Origin: Cymbomonas tetramitiformis
Lineage: Eukaryota > Chlorophyta > Pyramimonadophyceae > Pyramimonadales > Pyramimonadaceae
NCBI GenBank assembly: GCA_001247695.2
Contig: LGRX02029050.1
Location: forward strand, 1 to 64,000
Direction: 5' to 3'
DNA: 64,000 nucleotides
Below the pieces are notes generated by a model. The model saw only the letters and a list, made by a program, of their open reading frames with translations, ran no database searches and had not been told where the DNA came from. The translations under genes and the position numbers were made by a program. This document shows positions 32,600 to 44,100 of the stretch, piece after piece (position 1 is the stretch's first letter; each line of letters starts with the position of its first letter).

Positions 32600-33185
32600 A
32601 AGATCGCCTCCATCGTTGTTGGATGAACTGCTGCGCAACATTTCCGATGGCAGCGTGGACCAATTGTGCGAGGTCACCTGGTTGTTGTTGCTGAGATTAC
32701 TGCACGGGTCGGACAAACAGATGTTGTTGCAGGGGTTGTTGTTGCAAGGTTTGGGCAAACCGTTGATGTTGCAGGGGTTGTTGTCGTGCAGGGGTTGGAA
32801 AAGTTGTTGTTGCTGCAGGCGGGTTGGAAAAACTAGTGTTGTTGCATATATACTTGTTGCATACACACTGGTTGCATACACACGTGGTGTTGTTGTTGTG
32901 GCATCAACATCTGCTGCAGCTGCTCAGGTGCATGTTAGATCTTTTGTTGTTGGAACTGTTGTTGATGGAGCTGTTGGAACTGGTGATGGAGTTGTTGCAT
33001 CTACGCTTGCTGTTGTGGCAACTGTGGCTGCAGTTGCAGCCGCAGCTGCTGGTTTAATGGAGCCTGTAACGGCAGGATCTGCGGTTGCTGTTGCACCGTC
33101 TGCTGACAATGTTGAACCCTGACTGCAACTGCCGAGGTGGCAGAACCTGTTGTTGTTGTTGTTGTTGTTGTGCCTGTCGATCTAA
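32600..33185. repeat. Degenerate (GTT)n/(CAA)n low-complexity tract
   Basis: The minus strand is rich in caacaa and cagcag in all registers, giving Gln-, Asn- or Thr-rich ORFs in every frame with stops between them (for example TAG at 33001 and TAA near 32940). No single frame stays open across it. A decayed polyQ exon is possible but not shown. Confidence 0.65.
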
Positions 33186-33356
33186 CGGATTTTTGCATTG
33201 CCCCGGAAAGATTGTTGTTGTAAACTATTGTGTGATTTTAGGAAATAGGAATTCGAAATGTGTCCATTACTCTCAAGTCCGTAAGGGGACACTGTACAAA
33301 ACCTAGTGATTTTCGTACGAAACCTAGTGGGATTCGCAATAGTGTGGGTTTCGTCC

Positions 33357-33913
33357 ACAATAGAGAGGTTCCGATTTCTGATCCCGGGTTACGGTTTACG
33401 AGTTAAGGTCATAGATTCCCGAATCTGCATGACAGAACATCAGTCCTTATCTCGGAATCGTGTCTTCTTAACTCGTAATCCGTAAGACGTGAAAGTCCTG
33501 TGAAATCGCCCTTACCGCGTCACGAAATAAGCGATTCCTTTCCGAGTTACGGCTTAATAAGGACAATTCGCGTTTTCCATCGCCGATGTTAGAATCTTTG
33601 CAGATGCTTTCGATCTCACGGTGAAACCGCCACGATGGAAGCGAACGCGACAGTCGCAGTTCTCGCAGACCGTCAGAAGGCAGAAACGATACTTCCTTCT
33701 TTCACTGTTCTTCCATTTCACTGTTCACGCCAGTCATAACGCGAATTTATATCGTCGATTCCTGATTTCGGAAGGAATCGGCTCTGTGACACAAATCGGC
33801 GGGAATCGAAAAGTGGCTTCGGAATAAGCGATCCCGACTGACGCGTCCCGGGTTATCGTCATCGCGCGTATCTCGTAATCCGCAACCCGGAACGAAAATC
33901 GGAACCTCTCTTA
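33357..33913. repeat. Inverted repeat, arms ~48 bp
   Basis: ccacaatagagaggttccga at 33355-33374 and cgggttacggtttacgag beyond are mirrored at 33868-33920 (ctcgtaatccgcaacccgg, tcggaacctctctt). The interior has repeated cgtaatccg/cgagttacgg words. It is probably a MITE; no clear target duplication was identified. Confidence 0.6.
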
Positions 33914-34260
33914 TATTGTGGTTTCCGTCCACGATATTGTGGTTTTTGTCCACATGTCGCGATTATGAACAAGAGGCGGCAATGTATGGACTGGCGGGTC
34001 GTGGTGGTATTGCTGGGTGCTGAAGTGGCGGTGTATCTTTGTTGTGGTTGAGTGTGGGGTGCTGTGAGGGATTTTGGGTTTGAGATGTGGGTGCCGCACT
34101 GGAGGGCAATTTTTTAAATATATCAATATTGTGGTTTTCGTCCACTATATTGTGGATAATACCCACGATATCGTGGTTTCTGTCCACGATACCGTGGGTG
34201 GCTTCTGTCCACAATACATTGGACGGAAACCACAGTATAGATAGTGGGCGGAAACCACCA
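33905..34260. repeat. ATATTGTGGTTTCCGTCCAC family cluster
   Basis: Units of ~20 bp (atattgtggtttccgtccac and variants) occur two in a row at 33912-33952 and about four more at 34127-34225, then inverted copies (gacggaaaccacagtat, gcggaaaccaccacc). The core ccacaatattgtgg is self-complementary. Related pieces lie at 34,896-34,950 and 40,300-40,480. Confidence 0.75.
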
Positions 34261-34269
34261 CCTAGTACT

Positions 34270-34450
34270 CGTTGGGGGGATGTCGGGGTATGACTTGGGG
34301 GGTGTGAGGCAGATGGCGTGACTTGGGGAGTGTCCGGATATGCCTTGGGGTGTCGGAGTATGGCTTGGGGGTGTCGAGGTACGTGACTTGGGGGTCACGC
34401 GTGGTGTGGTATCGGTATGACTATTAAGGGGTGTTGGGGGGGGGTCAACT
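34270..34450. repeat. Degenerate ~25-bp G-rich repeat
   Basis: About six imperfect units of the type gacttgggggtgtcggggtat. Confidence 0.65.
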
Positions 34451-36310
34451 TTAGGAGAAAAGCTATCGGTTTTAAAAGTTAAGAGATTGGCAAAAATAAG
34501 AAATACGTAGGCTGGCTAGACCCCAAGACATTTTCTTAAAAAGTATGCAAAACGTAGGTAATCAAAGCCGTTAATTATGATAAAAGTAGGGGACCTTCCC
34601 TAAAGTAGACCTTTCCTAACATCACTAAGAAGTTGCCGCAATTGTGCACGTGTTCCGTCCTCCATCGTAGTGGGCGGCTTTTTCGAAGTGAGAATCTGTT
34701 GCGAATCCAGTAAGAGAAAAACTGATTTTTTACACTTAAGGATGAGAAAAACTAGCTGGCAAAATAATCGGTTTTCTCTTATTTCATTGGCTCTCTTAAG
34801 TACCGAAGCTGGGGGCGGGGGGTCACAAGTTTAGGAGAAAAGCCGGCTGACCCTGAAATCTCTGTTTTCTTATTGGTCGGCACTTCATAGACTATAATGG
34901 ACAGAAACCACTATATTGTGGACAGAAACCATCCTATTATGGCCCCGATCGACGATACAGTGTACAAGGTTCAATATATTTTAGACAAAAACCACGCACT
35001 AAGTTTTGTCCTGCCACCCGTCCGAAAGCACGGTTTGCTCCGAGGCAGCCTCGGCCAAGACTCGTGACCAGAGCTGAGCGGGATTATTATCAAAAATGCT
35101 TGTTCAAAGCAATAATTGTGATGCTGAAATTGCTGGAGCGTCGTGCCTGCACATCCTGCTCGATCATTCATATAGGCTGACTCGACACTAGCGATAGCAG
35201 TTGCACTGATTCTTTGGAACTTATGCCGCGAACCGCTGCTGTCTCGACTCCCCTAAGACTTTCCCTTTGGACTCTCCGTGTGCACTTGCACACTGCCAAA
35301 CCTATAGAATTGAAGGTGCCTAACGGGCACTATATGCCGAGAAGTCTTCTTCTCGAAGCCGAACTTGAGCGTAGTCGTCAGGAACGGATCGTTCATCGCG
35401 CGTGCGCATATACTACAATTGCAAAATTTTGGCAATAGCTGCACTGACCGCTTACAAACAAGTCGCGACTTTGTGTATATGATAGGTGTATTGTACCCGT
35501 GCTGTCCTGAGCTGAGCTTTGGATGCAGCTTGCTCGTTTACACATACGGATGATACTGGGTTGTATGCATCTATGGAAGAATATATATATAGCCCATACG
35601 CTATGGCTCCTCACATCGTCACTTTGCGTCAAATATTGCAAACGTGCCGCACGCTGCCGTTAAGTCCTCTGTTTTATCAGGTTGATGTATATACAATGAC
35701 CGACTTTATATAGGACCTCAGATCTTCCGGTTGCAATGCATGTAAATAATCAACGCGGTATCTTCGCAACCCGTTGTAGTCGCAATACACCATCACGCAC
35801 CCATCCTAGGTAGTGTGTCATATAAATTATGTTCGAGGGTTGCTGCAATCATATCATGTCTGTATTATCTTAACCGACGTGTGGTATCACGTATCAGGAC
35901 TGTCACCGTATGTCCAGTGACACCATTCGTGCTCGATGGAATTTTAGGTAATCGTATTGGAATTATGCAGGCTCTCCCTGAATCTTTGAAACATTTATTA
36001 CTCTTCCCGCACTAACTAAGGCGTGATAGCCGAACGGATTCACTCTCTGTTCTCATATTCTTCTTATTGGCCGCATTATTCGCGGGGATCTGCCAAGATA
36101 TGTCCCATAAGGTGTAGTGCAAGAACGCATTCGTCATATCGAGCACCCACGCACGATTGTGCCATCGACAAATCATTGCCCGAGAGCTGACCGATGTAGG
36201 CCCATATCAGACTCCTAGTCTGTTCTAGCTCGTGGTAGCATGTGTCGCAGCCGGATCGGATTTTCACGTTCACCTTCCGTTCGGGGTTTCACGACACACG
36301 CGCACATAAG
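34451..36310. other. Stretch without supported gene
   Basis: Includes two copies of ttaggagaaaagc (about 34,455 and 34,832) each preceded by a G-run, one inverted pair around aagagaaaaactgatt / aatcggttttctctt, and one short CCACAATA-family piece near 34,900. From 35.0 to 36.3 kb I see no exon with recognisable content. Confidence 0.45.
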
Positions 36311-36318
36311 TTTCATTC

Positions 36319-36587
36319 CAAGGCTCCTAATCGGTTTAACCGATATTCCGATATATCGATATATCGGGAAAAAACGGGGAATCGGTATCGATCGATATCA
36401 TTTTTGTGCACATTTCATCGATAAATCGGTATCGATTCGTTTAGTATTGGCGGTCTTATGTATTGTATACGGAGAATTGTATATAAAATTCAATAATCGA
36501 TATGAATCGATATCATCGATTATCGATTAAAAATGTTGAATATCGAAATCGATCGATATGCAAGTTTGAAACCGATTAGGAGCCCTG
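36319..36587. mobile_element. Complete 269-bp hAT-type MITE
   Basis: Ends are caaggctcctaatcggttt (36319 onward) and the complement of aaaccgattaggagccctg (to 36587), i.e. termini CARGGCTCC. The 8-bp sequence tttcattc flanks both sides (36311-36318 and 36588-36595), an exact target duplication. The interior is dense in atcgatat palindromes, like the 748-bp element at 10.8 kb. No ORF. Eight-bp duplication plus CA-G-G termini place it in the hAT group. Confidence 0.85.
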
Positions 36588-36735
36588 TTTCATTCTTCAC
36601 TAGCCGAGCCCCGGAGAATCAGGATAAGTGTCCCGACGTGCGCGCGGAATTCTTTGATCCCCAGTGAGGGTACATATATAGTTCAGCCGATCCTTTCTAG
36701 TTAGGTGGTGCAAAAGGAGTCGGTCCGAGGATACG

Positions 36736-37019
36736 CCCCACCCAGGGGGGGCGGCATTGTTCCGGGGGGGGAGGCCCCAATTCCGGACACCGTCTTGGTA
36801 GGCGGGGGGGTTCAACCCCCTAGGCGTTAAAGCGTGTTGCTAGGGAGGGGGTCTAACCCCCCTAGGATTTCCGAAAAACACACACTTAAGGGAACTCTTA
36901 GGGGGGGTAAATTGCTAGGGGGGTGGGTTATCCCCCCTAGACGTTAAGATGTGCTGCTAGGGGGGGCAAAATCCTTGTCCGGAATTGGGGCCCTCTCCCC
37001 CAAAGCAATGTCCCCCCCA
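36736..37019. mobile_element. ~284-bp TIR element with G-rich ends
   Basis: The left arm, around gcggcattgttcc and gaggccccaattccggaca, is mirrored at 36974-37019 (tgtccggaattggggccctc, gcaatgtcccccc). The inside repeats ctaggggggt. No target duplication was identified. Confidence 0.6.
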
Positions 37020-37722
37020 TCGCGCACACATGCCGGCGATAGATGACTTTTTTGGGATGTCCAACAAAGCGAGTAATAGGGGAGATGGCCTTGGTGGAGC
37101 GTGCACGGCAGATGGGGATCCCTTGATTGCCTAGTGAGCCTTGTACACGATATCATCGTCATCGGCCGGGGGTTGACGATATCGTGGAGCATGATTTGGG
37201 ATTCACTATATGTCCCACAACATGTTTTCAGTGTTTTTTATGACACTCGCGCGCGGAGGAATTCATGTGTATTTGCGAATTTTAAGTGATGTAAGTGTTG
37301 TGAGGTGTTTATTTTGACACGCGTGCAAAAAAGGGTCATGGCGAAAAAGTAGAATTTGCGGGCGTTTTGGCTCGATTTGTTTTCAGAATTTGACAACTTT
37401 GCCTTAGACCTATGTAAAATAGTCATGTTGGATGATGATAATGATGCATGGCTGATGGTGGCTGATGTTGGCTGATGATCATGGCTGTTTGCTGGCTGAT
37501 TTGTAGGTGACACATAATGATCATTGCGCGAATGATGCTAATTCAGCCAATTAACAGATTATGCAATCCTCGATCTTAGCCTAAAAGGGCGTTCGGGTCC
37601 AATAAAATTTTGTGAATTGTAATGAACCAATGGAATTTTGACAGATATTCGAAGAGCGTCAACTGATTTTGATAACTGACGGTTAGCAAGCGACGACGAC
37701 TTCATTCTAACCAACTGACAAG

Positions 37723-38398
37723 ATGTATCAACCTCCTAGCGTGGGCAGCGTCGACTCAGGTATCCCAAATGTTTATTTTATTGGCACTGTAGATGGACAT
37801 TATTGGGAGCGTTTTTGCTGCGGACGGTGGATTTTCAAGCAGGCTTTGGTCATTGTATATGGGTCTGAGGTGAACTTATCTTGTGGCAATAATAGGTTTA
37901 TGTGTATGTCTTGTGTTGAGGCTTCATCGGAGCCAGATTTTTAAATGGACCACTTATTAAGTATTAAGAGGCAGAATGCTCTAGCTCAAAAGGAATACCT
38001 CCGGAAACGGCGTGAGGACAACGCTAGGGGGAAACGGTTAACTAGATATATAGCTAGAGAACTGTCAATCGAGTTCAAGAGGCCCAAGGCGATCGACAAC
38101 CATGACACAGACATTGCAATTACAGTCATCGTGGTTTTCACAGCAGACATTCTTAGAAGGGGCATCGATGTTACACGGTAAGAGCAAGAAACATTAGTCT
38201 ACGGCAGAGTTCAAAAACTATTGTACAACTCACAGCAAGTACTAGTCGAATACAGAAATTATGATGGACAATTCTACACTTTTACATTTGTCTGCAAGCA
38301 GATTGTCTGCGTGTTTGACGTGAAGGAGGAAGAGCCTTTGCCACTACCGCTGGCACCTTGCAAGGAATGCTGCTGGCGAAAAGGGAATCCCTTTCATT
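37723..38398 (+). pseudogene. ORF with two in-frame TAA, upstream of the Rep-like gene
   Basis: One frame from ATG 37723 encodes 73 residues (Cys- and aromatic-rich, GHYWERFCCGRWIFK), then TAA directly followed by ATG 37945. It continues for 78 residues (Lys/Arg-rich start, QKEYLRKRREDNARGKRL), then TAA at 38179, then 71 more protein-like residues (YRNYDGQFYTFTFVCKQIVC) to TAA at 38396. The second TAA overlaps a good GTAAGA donor, so part may be intron; the first has no such excuse. Function unknown. It is next to the Rep-like gene on the same strand, so it may be a companion or N-terminal part of it. Confidence 0.35.
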
Positions 38399-38483
38399 AA
38401 AAGGTGCGCCGCCAAACGAAGCTTGCAGAATCCCTGCGCCGCCAAAAGGAAGCATGTCACTGACCGGTTAATTTTGAACGCAG

Positions 38484-40128
38484 ATGCGACAGAAACGTAC
38501 ATGTGTACGGCAGTCAAATCCCGTACTTAGCAGCGAAGATGAAGACGCTGATGTGGAAGAAACTCACCTGGATGCATACATTAGCGACGATGAGGACGCT
38601 GATGATTCTGATTTCGACATTATTCCACGACCTGCACGAACAACAGCAGCGCGGAAGTCAGCACAGCGTAATTAACACTGGAACTACTTCTACCCGCAGC
38701 AAAGCCAAGCGTGCACCCAAAACAAAGCAACCAGCTGCAGATTGTTATCACGAGTTCAGTATCACGTTTTCGAAACTGGGTGCAGATTTACCTGAGGACG
38801 GGTTCCACAAGGGAGCTGATTATCTGGAGGGGGTCTTGGACTACATGCCGCGTGTCTACGAGCAAGGGGATGAAGAAGGCCACTGGCACGCGCAGTGTAC
38901 TGGCGGCGGCACGAAGATCAAGAAGGCCGCCATTCACGCTGCCCTGAAGTCTACACTCGGATCGGAATGTGTCAACCGTCAGTCGAACTGGAAGCTGGTC
39001 GTCAAATATCTTACATACAAAAATAAGGTACACACACACACACACGTTTCGGGATGATCGGCTACTGCCATAAGAATGTACAGAGACTGGAGGACGCCAT
39101 CATCCGGAACAAGATCGTCAGCGAAGCAGACATTAAGGCTGGGCTGGACACGTGCCTTCTTTACGGTTCTTCTCAACTGAAAGGCAGGATAGAGTTGACG
39201 AAGTACAATTTTTTCGCGAAGGCAGATCTTTTTCGACGTTTCCGCATGAAGAGGAAGTTCGCGAGCTTTAAGTCTACTTTGAAACGCATGGTACGGTCTG
39301 GCAAGTACGTGCTCTGTACCGACTTCATCACTGACGGGCGTGGACTGTCGGAGGAGCGCTATGAGAGTCTGTGGAAGATGATTATCATGCCCGCGTTAAC
39401 TGTGAACATGGACATCACCAACGTCCTGTTCCCTAGTTCGACCTCCTACTTCGATCGACCCAGGTATAAATTCTAGAGCCATATCACGAATTTTGAATTT
39501 CACATCTTGAGTTTCGCATCTGTATCGTTGGATTTTTAACATTGTTGAATCTGACTGTCTGTGCAGGAATTTTAATAACCGGATTGTGAACTCGGACACT
39601 CAGATCAGGCAAATGCCACATGATGAATCTGACGTGTCTGCCACTGAAGAAGAGCAGACTAGGCGGGTTTACGAGGCACGACAGAATGTTCCTAAATATT
39701 ATTCTGACACGCAGGCAGAGGTGATGGCAGAGCGTGGGAGAGTTTCTCTGGCAGATGACGCTGGACCGAGTGGCACAGCGAATGTTAGTGACACTGCTGA
39801 GTTGGCAACTGAAGAAGTGCCGACACGCGCCCCTTATCAGTATAATCTCTGTGCGGGATTCGGGGTTGAGGACATTCTGTCTTCTATCACCATGACCACA
39901 CCTGTCATGAATGTTACTCCACCGAGACAGCAGGCGCAGCAGGCAGAATATGTTGTTCCTGGTGCCGAGGCACAAGCCCGTGCTGCCACGACCGAGGCTC
40001 AGGCTGTCGCGCCAGAAACTGTAGTGCCTGCAGTGAACTCTGTTAGCACTTCTCTTTTAAAAGCAGCTCCAGAAGAGTTAGCAAACATTGTTTCCGCCAT
40101 GCTTCGCTCAAAAGGTGTAAAGCTTTAA
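38484..40128 (+). CDS. Rep/HUH-endonuclease-like protein, frameshifted at an (AC)8 tract
   Basis: Exon 1 (38484-38656) encodes a very acidic start (SSEDEDADVEE, ISDDEDADDSDFD). A 43-bp intron (38657-38699) leads in phase to exon 2, which carries HEFSITFS (motif I type), EGHWHAQC (HUH, motif II) and, after a frameshift, IGYCHKN (YxxK, motif III), in the order and spacing of Rep-class rolling-circle nucleases. Between II and III the frame breaks inside (AC)8 at 39030-39045; one dinucleotide too many accounts for it. Exon 2 runs to 39463, the intron is 39464-39566 (GTATAA...GTGCAG), and the last exon ends at 40128 with a Gln/Ala/Thr-rich tail. No Walker A or SF3 helicase is seen. HUH nucleases nick one strand and join to its 5' end; here I infer a transposase of a Rep-only eukaryotic element. 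Whether this copy is alive is doubtful. Confidence 0.7.
39030..39045. repeat. (AC)8 microsatellite inside the Rep-like frame
   Basis: gta is followed by fifteen alternating c/a bases. The frame upstream (ending TGA at 39055) and the frame downstream (carrying YCHK) differ by two bases, exactly one AC unit. Confidence 0.9.
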
Positions 40129-40289
40129 GTATTTTATTTTTGTAATGAATTTTAGTTTCGGAGATGTTTAACAGAAGGCTTTTGTAGACGTGTCATGGCG
40201 AATTTTCTAATTTGATGCGATTTTCGTAATTTTCATAGTTTGTTATCAAGTCATTTGAATAGTTTGCCATATGTACATCAATATACAAT

Positions 40290-40490
40290 GTACATTCACT
40301 ATACTCTGGAGGGAAACCACCATATAGTCGCGGGAAACAGCCACAATATAGTGGAGGGAAGCCACTGTTAGAGTCTGAAATGACCAAAATGGCAGACTGT
40401 GATACCGTATAACATGTCATCGGTCATATCCTCAGCCTCGCGCTCACCCCATATAGTGGCTTCCCTCCACAATATTGTGAAACCCACTAG
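40290..40490. repeat. CCACAATAT family, second cluster
   Basis: Words such as actctggagggaaaccacca, cacaatatagtggagggaag and the inverse atatagtggcttccctccac form short inverted pairs. It is related to the 33.9-34.3 kb cluster, with gaggg in place of gacgg. It sits ~170 bp past the Rep-like stop codon. Confidence 0.65.
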
Positions 40491-40494
40491 GTTT

Positions 40495-40690
40495 TGTACC
40501 ACTAGCTAGTGCACTTTCTCCCGAAGCGAATGGTATCTTGCCGCGGCCCCGCCCTGTTCCTGAATACTACTTCTCACTCCACTGGGATGATAATGGGCTG
40601 GCTTTTGTCGGCGGATCTCATGCCGATCGGTGTGTGATGGGTCCCCATGTTAGTCTTTCCTGCTCGCTTCACAAGGCTTGGTATCGGGTG
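40495..40690 (+). CDS. Possible exon, unknown protein
   Basis: An open frame without a convincing start reads SALSPEANGILPRPRPVPEY then FSLHWDDNGLAFVGGSHADR and CVMGPHVSLSCSLHKAWYR, and ends near a gtggtgagag donor. It looks protein-like and has a faint likeness in layout to the ORF at 37723 (both have x-V-x-LSC after a Gly). No family recognised. Confidence 0.3.
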
Positions 40691-40699
40691 GTGAGAGTG

Positions 40700-41149
40700 C
40701 TAAGGATCCCGTAGGTACAGATCTGCCACTCAAGGCGCATAGTATCGCTCTCGGAGGGCAGTCCTCTTTGGGCGGAAGCAATATCCATGCAATACACCAA
40801 AAAGGAAAACAATGTCGATTTGAGAATCGGCATGCTTGGAAGATGTTTTCATCTACGGCTAGAGTAGATCTAGAGTTTTGGCTTTCGAAGCCAGCTACAA
40901 TTAAGATTAGTTATTGCTAGGGTGCATTTGTTGAACTATTTACTTGAGGCAACGCTGATAACACATCTTCCATGTGGGGCTCTCATTTTCCGACTACTTC
41001 TCAACAGCGAACGACTCGGTGCTATTTGCATAGATCTGTGTCTCCCCTCAACCCAACGCTTCCCCAATTTAGTGCCAATGGCAAATAAATGCATAGTTGA
41101 TGTACATTTACAGTGCCATGCATGCCCAGCCGGGTCCATAACACATCTT
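40700..41149. other. Stretch without supported gene
   Basis: Contains two copies of ataacacatctt (40,958; 41,140) and otherwise nothing I can name. It lies beyond the end of the large minus-strand gene and may include its 3' end. Confidence 0.4.
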
Positions 41150-44100
41150 CATTCCATGAGCAATGCTCGCTGCCAGGCTACATAACGAAGATGTATATTC
41201 CAAAATAATCGAATATAGTCGAAATCACAGATGAGTGATAAGCATGTGGGATGGCAAACGTGTGTGATCTCATACCTGCTTGCAGATGCTAAAGCCCCAC
41301 GCATCTCGTTAAGCTGTAATTCAGCTTCTAATTCGGGTTCCATAAGGGATGACAAAGGCTGAGGGAAAGGATGTCTTTCCCCATCATAGGAGGCTGTGGT
41401 GGTTGCGGTGGTAGAGAGTGAGGTGGCGCCTCCCCGGCCAGCATGTGTCACAGTTGCAACGAAGCCCTTCTCGACCGCGAGCATGAGATCCTTCTGCACG
41501 AGCACCCAACGAGACAGCACAGGAAGGTGCCTGCAGGTCAAAGCTGTTCAACAGCAACATGCGGGTGGAGGTGCGTTTGAGGAATTGGCCACTGTGCTCG
41601 TGTATCAGATTTGAATGCTCGTGCAAGAGTCTCAGGGCCAAGGCAACAGTAAACGGTGTACCCTCGTGTCACGCCAGTTTTACGGACAGGTCGTAGTGAT
41701 GGTGTGGCAAGAAGCAGAAGCGGGGTGCGCGCCCTCTGGTGAGGTGATAGGGAGTGGCACCGTTGTGCGACGGGAGCGTGATGTCGCTGCCCCGGAGTTG
41801 TGGAGTGAGAAGGGGTTGGTGCGCCGCTTCTCATTGGCCGAGCGTGCCGTCTGCGAGCCATCCTCGTCCCTGGGCGAGATCCTCCCGGACACCCCCTCCA
41901 ACCAACCTCTCACTGGCGCCGCAGCCGCCGAACGCAGACCGCCCTACAAAGGCTCCATTCTTGCACCATGGTTGCCAGGTGGCAGCCTGGCAGGCCCCTT
42001 TGTACCTGCTGGTCGCTGGCTTGTGGGGCTTGAACTTGGACTTCTTAAACGTCTGGTGCTTTCTGGAGTAGAAAGCGCCAGCCTCCGATTTCACCTGCAG
42101 CCGGTATGCACCGTACCTCAGAGCTTGCTCGTCCGTGGATCCACCCGGACGCGACTGCAATCTCAAGCGCTGCGCTGTTCTCAGTCTTTCACCTCGATGA
42201 TGGAATCAGGGTGAAGTAGCGAGCAGCGGAGCTTCAGTCATCTTGGCGAGCGTGAACCAATCAAAGCCGCAGCCAAGGCGGCAGGGAGAGCGCCCTTGCC
42301 TTAGTGACCTCGAGCAGCCTTGTATCGATCTCCTCGTCATCTGAATCCCCCTGCGTGACCCCGCATTCACCTTTCAACTGTTATCTCAACGTTCATGGAT
42401 GCAAAGATGAACGGTGGTAGAGGAGAGTTGGCGCAGGAATGGTGCAAATAGCAACAAGTCTAGGAGGGCGCTCAGGGGTCCTCCAAACACTAAGAGGCCC
42501 CAGGCCTGAGGGAGTGACGTCTCAGTGAACTTGCTGGACTTGGCCGCCCGATGCAAGCTACGCTAGGCAGCATGAGAAACCCCGAGGGTGAGGTATGACA
42601 CGAGGGGGAGGTATAACACGAGGGGGAGGTATAACACGAGGGGGAGGTATGACACGAGCGGCAGCGCCATACAGCTGCAGGTGCAAAGAGTCCGTGATGC
42701 AACTTGAATGCCGTCAGCTGCAGGGAATATACTCCCTCGTAGCGCGGCAGACGAGGGGGCTATATGCATTGTGCCAGAGGGTGTACTAGCAGCATGTAAG
42801 GGGAGCTACGATCAGCGTGTGAGCTATGCGAAGCGTGTGAGGGAGGCTATGTTCTGTGGGGAGGTGTCGGACCTGCATGTCGGTATCCACAGTTGTCTCG
42901 TAGAAGGCCCTCTCGTGGGACTCGGCGACCGACCCCAGTGGGTCGTCAGGGAGGTTCACTTTTGCCCCCACGTGGAGGAGGGGCAGATCCTGCACGGGCG
43001 GTATGTCCCGCGTCGCCGCTCAGCTGTCCAGTAGCAAACGACCGATTTCATCCGACGTGGCAAGCCGTCCCGCAATAAGCAATAAGCAACAACTCCGACG
43101 AAATATCACCCCCACTCCAACGAAATATCACCCCACACTCCAACGAAATATCACCCCCACTCCAACGAAATATCACCCCACTCCAACGAAATATCACCCC
43201 CACTCCAGCGAGAATATCACCCCCACTCCAACGAAATATCACCCCCACTCCAACGAAATATCACCCCACTCCAACGGAATATCACCCCACTCCAACGAAA
43301 TATCACCCACACTCCAACGAATCGCCCCCACCCAACGAAATATCACCCCCACTCCAACGAAATATCAACCCCGCCTCCAACGAAATATCACCCCCACTCC
43401 AACGAAATATCACCCCCACTCCAAAAAAATATCAACCCCACCAGAGCGCGCCAACACCAACTGGCACACATCACGCACAGGTCCCCTGGAACGCATATCA
43501 ACCTCAACAGGAAACACATCACCCCCATGGGGACCCCGGGCCCCCGACCGAGAACAAACCACCGACACAAGGACACCTCCACCCCGGCCAAGACCATTCA
43601 ACCCTGCCGGGACACACACTGTACAGTCCCAGGGGATGTGGATCAAGCTCAACGGAGCGTATACTGCACTAACCCCCACCGGCATGCATACCATCCCAAC
43701 CCGGAATGCACACCGCCCTTCATGCAATGTGCGGCAGCCCCAGCCAGGAAGCACCGCATCTGATCCCCTCAGGCCACGCTCCTGTACGTGCGGCCCACCC
43801 GCCTATCCAACCTCCGATGCTGTCTCCCTCCACCTCGCCCCTTCCTGAAACCCAATGGCCCCCATCTCCCGCCCCCTTCTACCACAGCCCAGAGGGGCCC
43901 GGGGCGACCTTCTTCTGGGGCATAGGGCTGTTGTTGTGCAGCAGCAGCCTTCCCTGCGCGACCGTCAGCGGCGTATCGAGCCTCTTGGCAATGCCTGCAA
44001 CCTCTGCCTCACGGCTCCACGGCCCGTCGATGTCAGCCAAGTCACCGAACCGTAGCGTCAGCGCTTCAAGCTATAGGCTGCGCCGTGCGCACAGAGCGGC

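Noticed and set aside
32579..33198. Gln/Asn-rich protein gene on the minus strand
   Set aside because: CAA runs look coding in all three frames, stops interrupt each, and continuing across them needs frame changes.
10324..38398. Reassignment of TAA/TAG to glutamine
   Set aside because: The ankyrin-WW (350 codons), LamG-like (641) and gag (540) frames contain no internal TAA/TAG and end at normal stops, so the interrupted ORFs are better read as decayed.
39054..40128. SF3 helicase domain expected for a viral-type Rep
   Set aside because: No GxxxxGK[S/T] Walker A or following motifs in the downstream exons. An integrated CRESS-type virus is therefore less likely than a Rep-only transposon.
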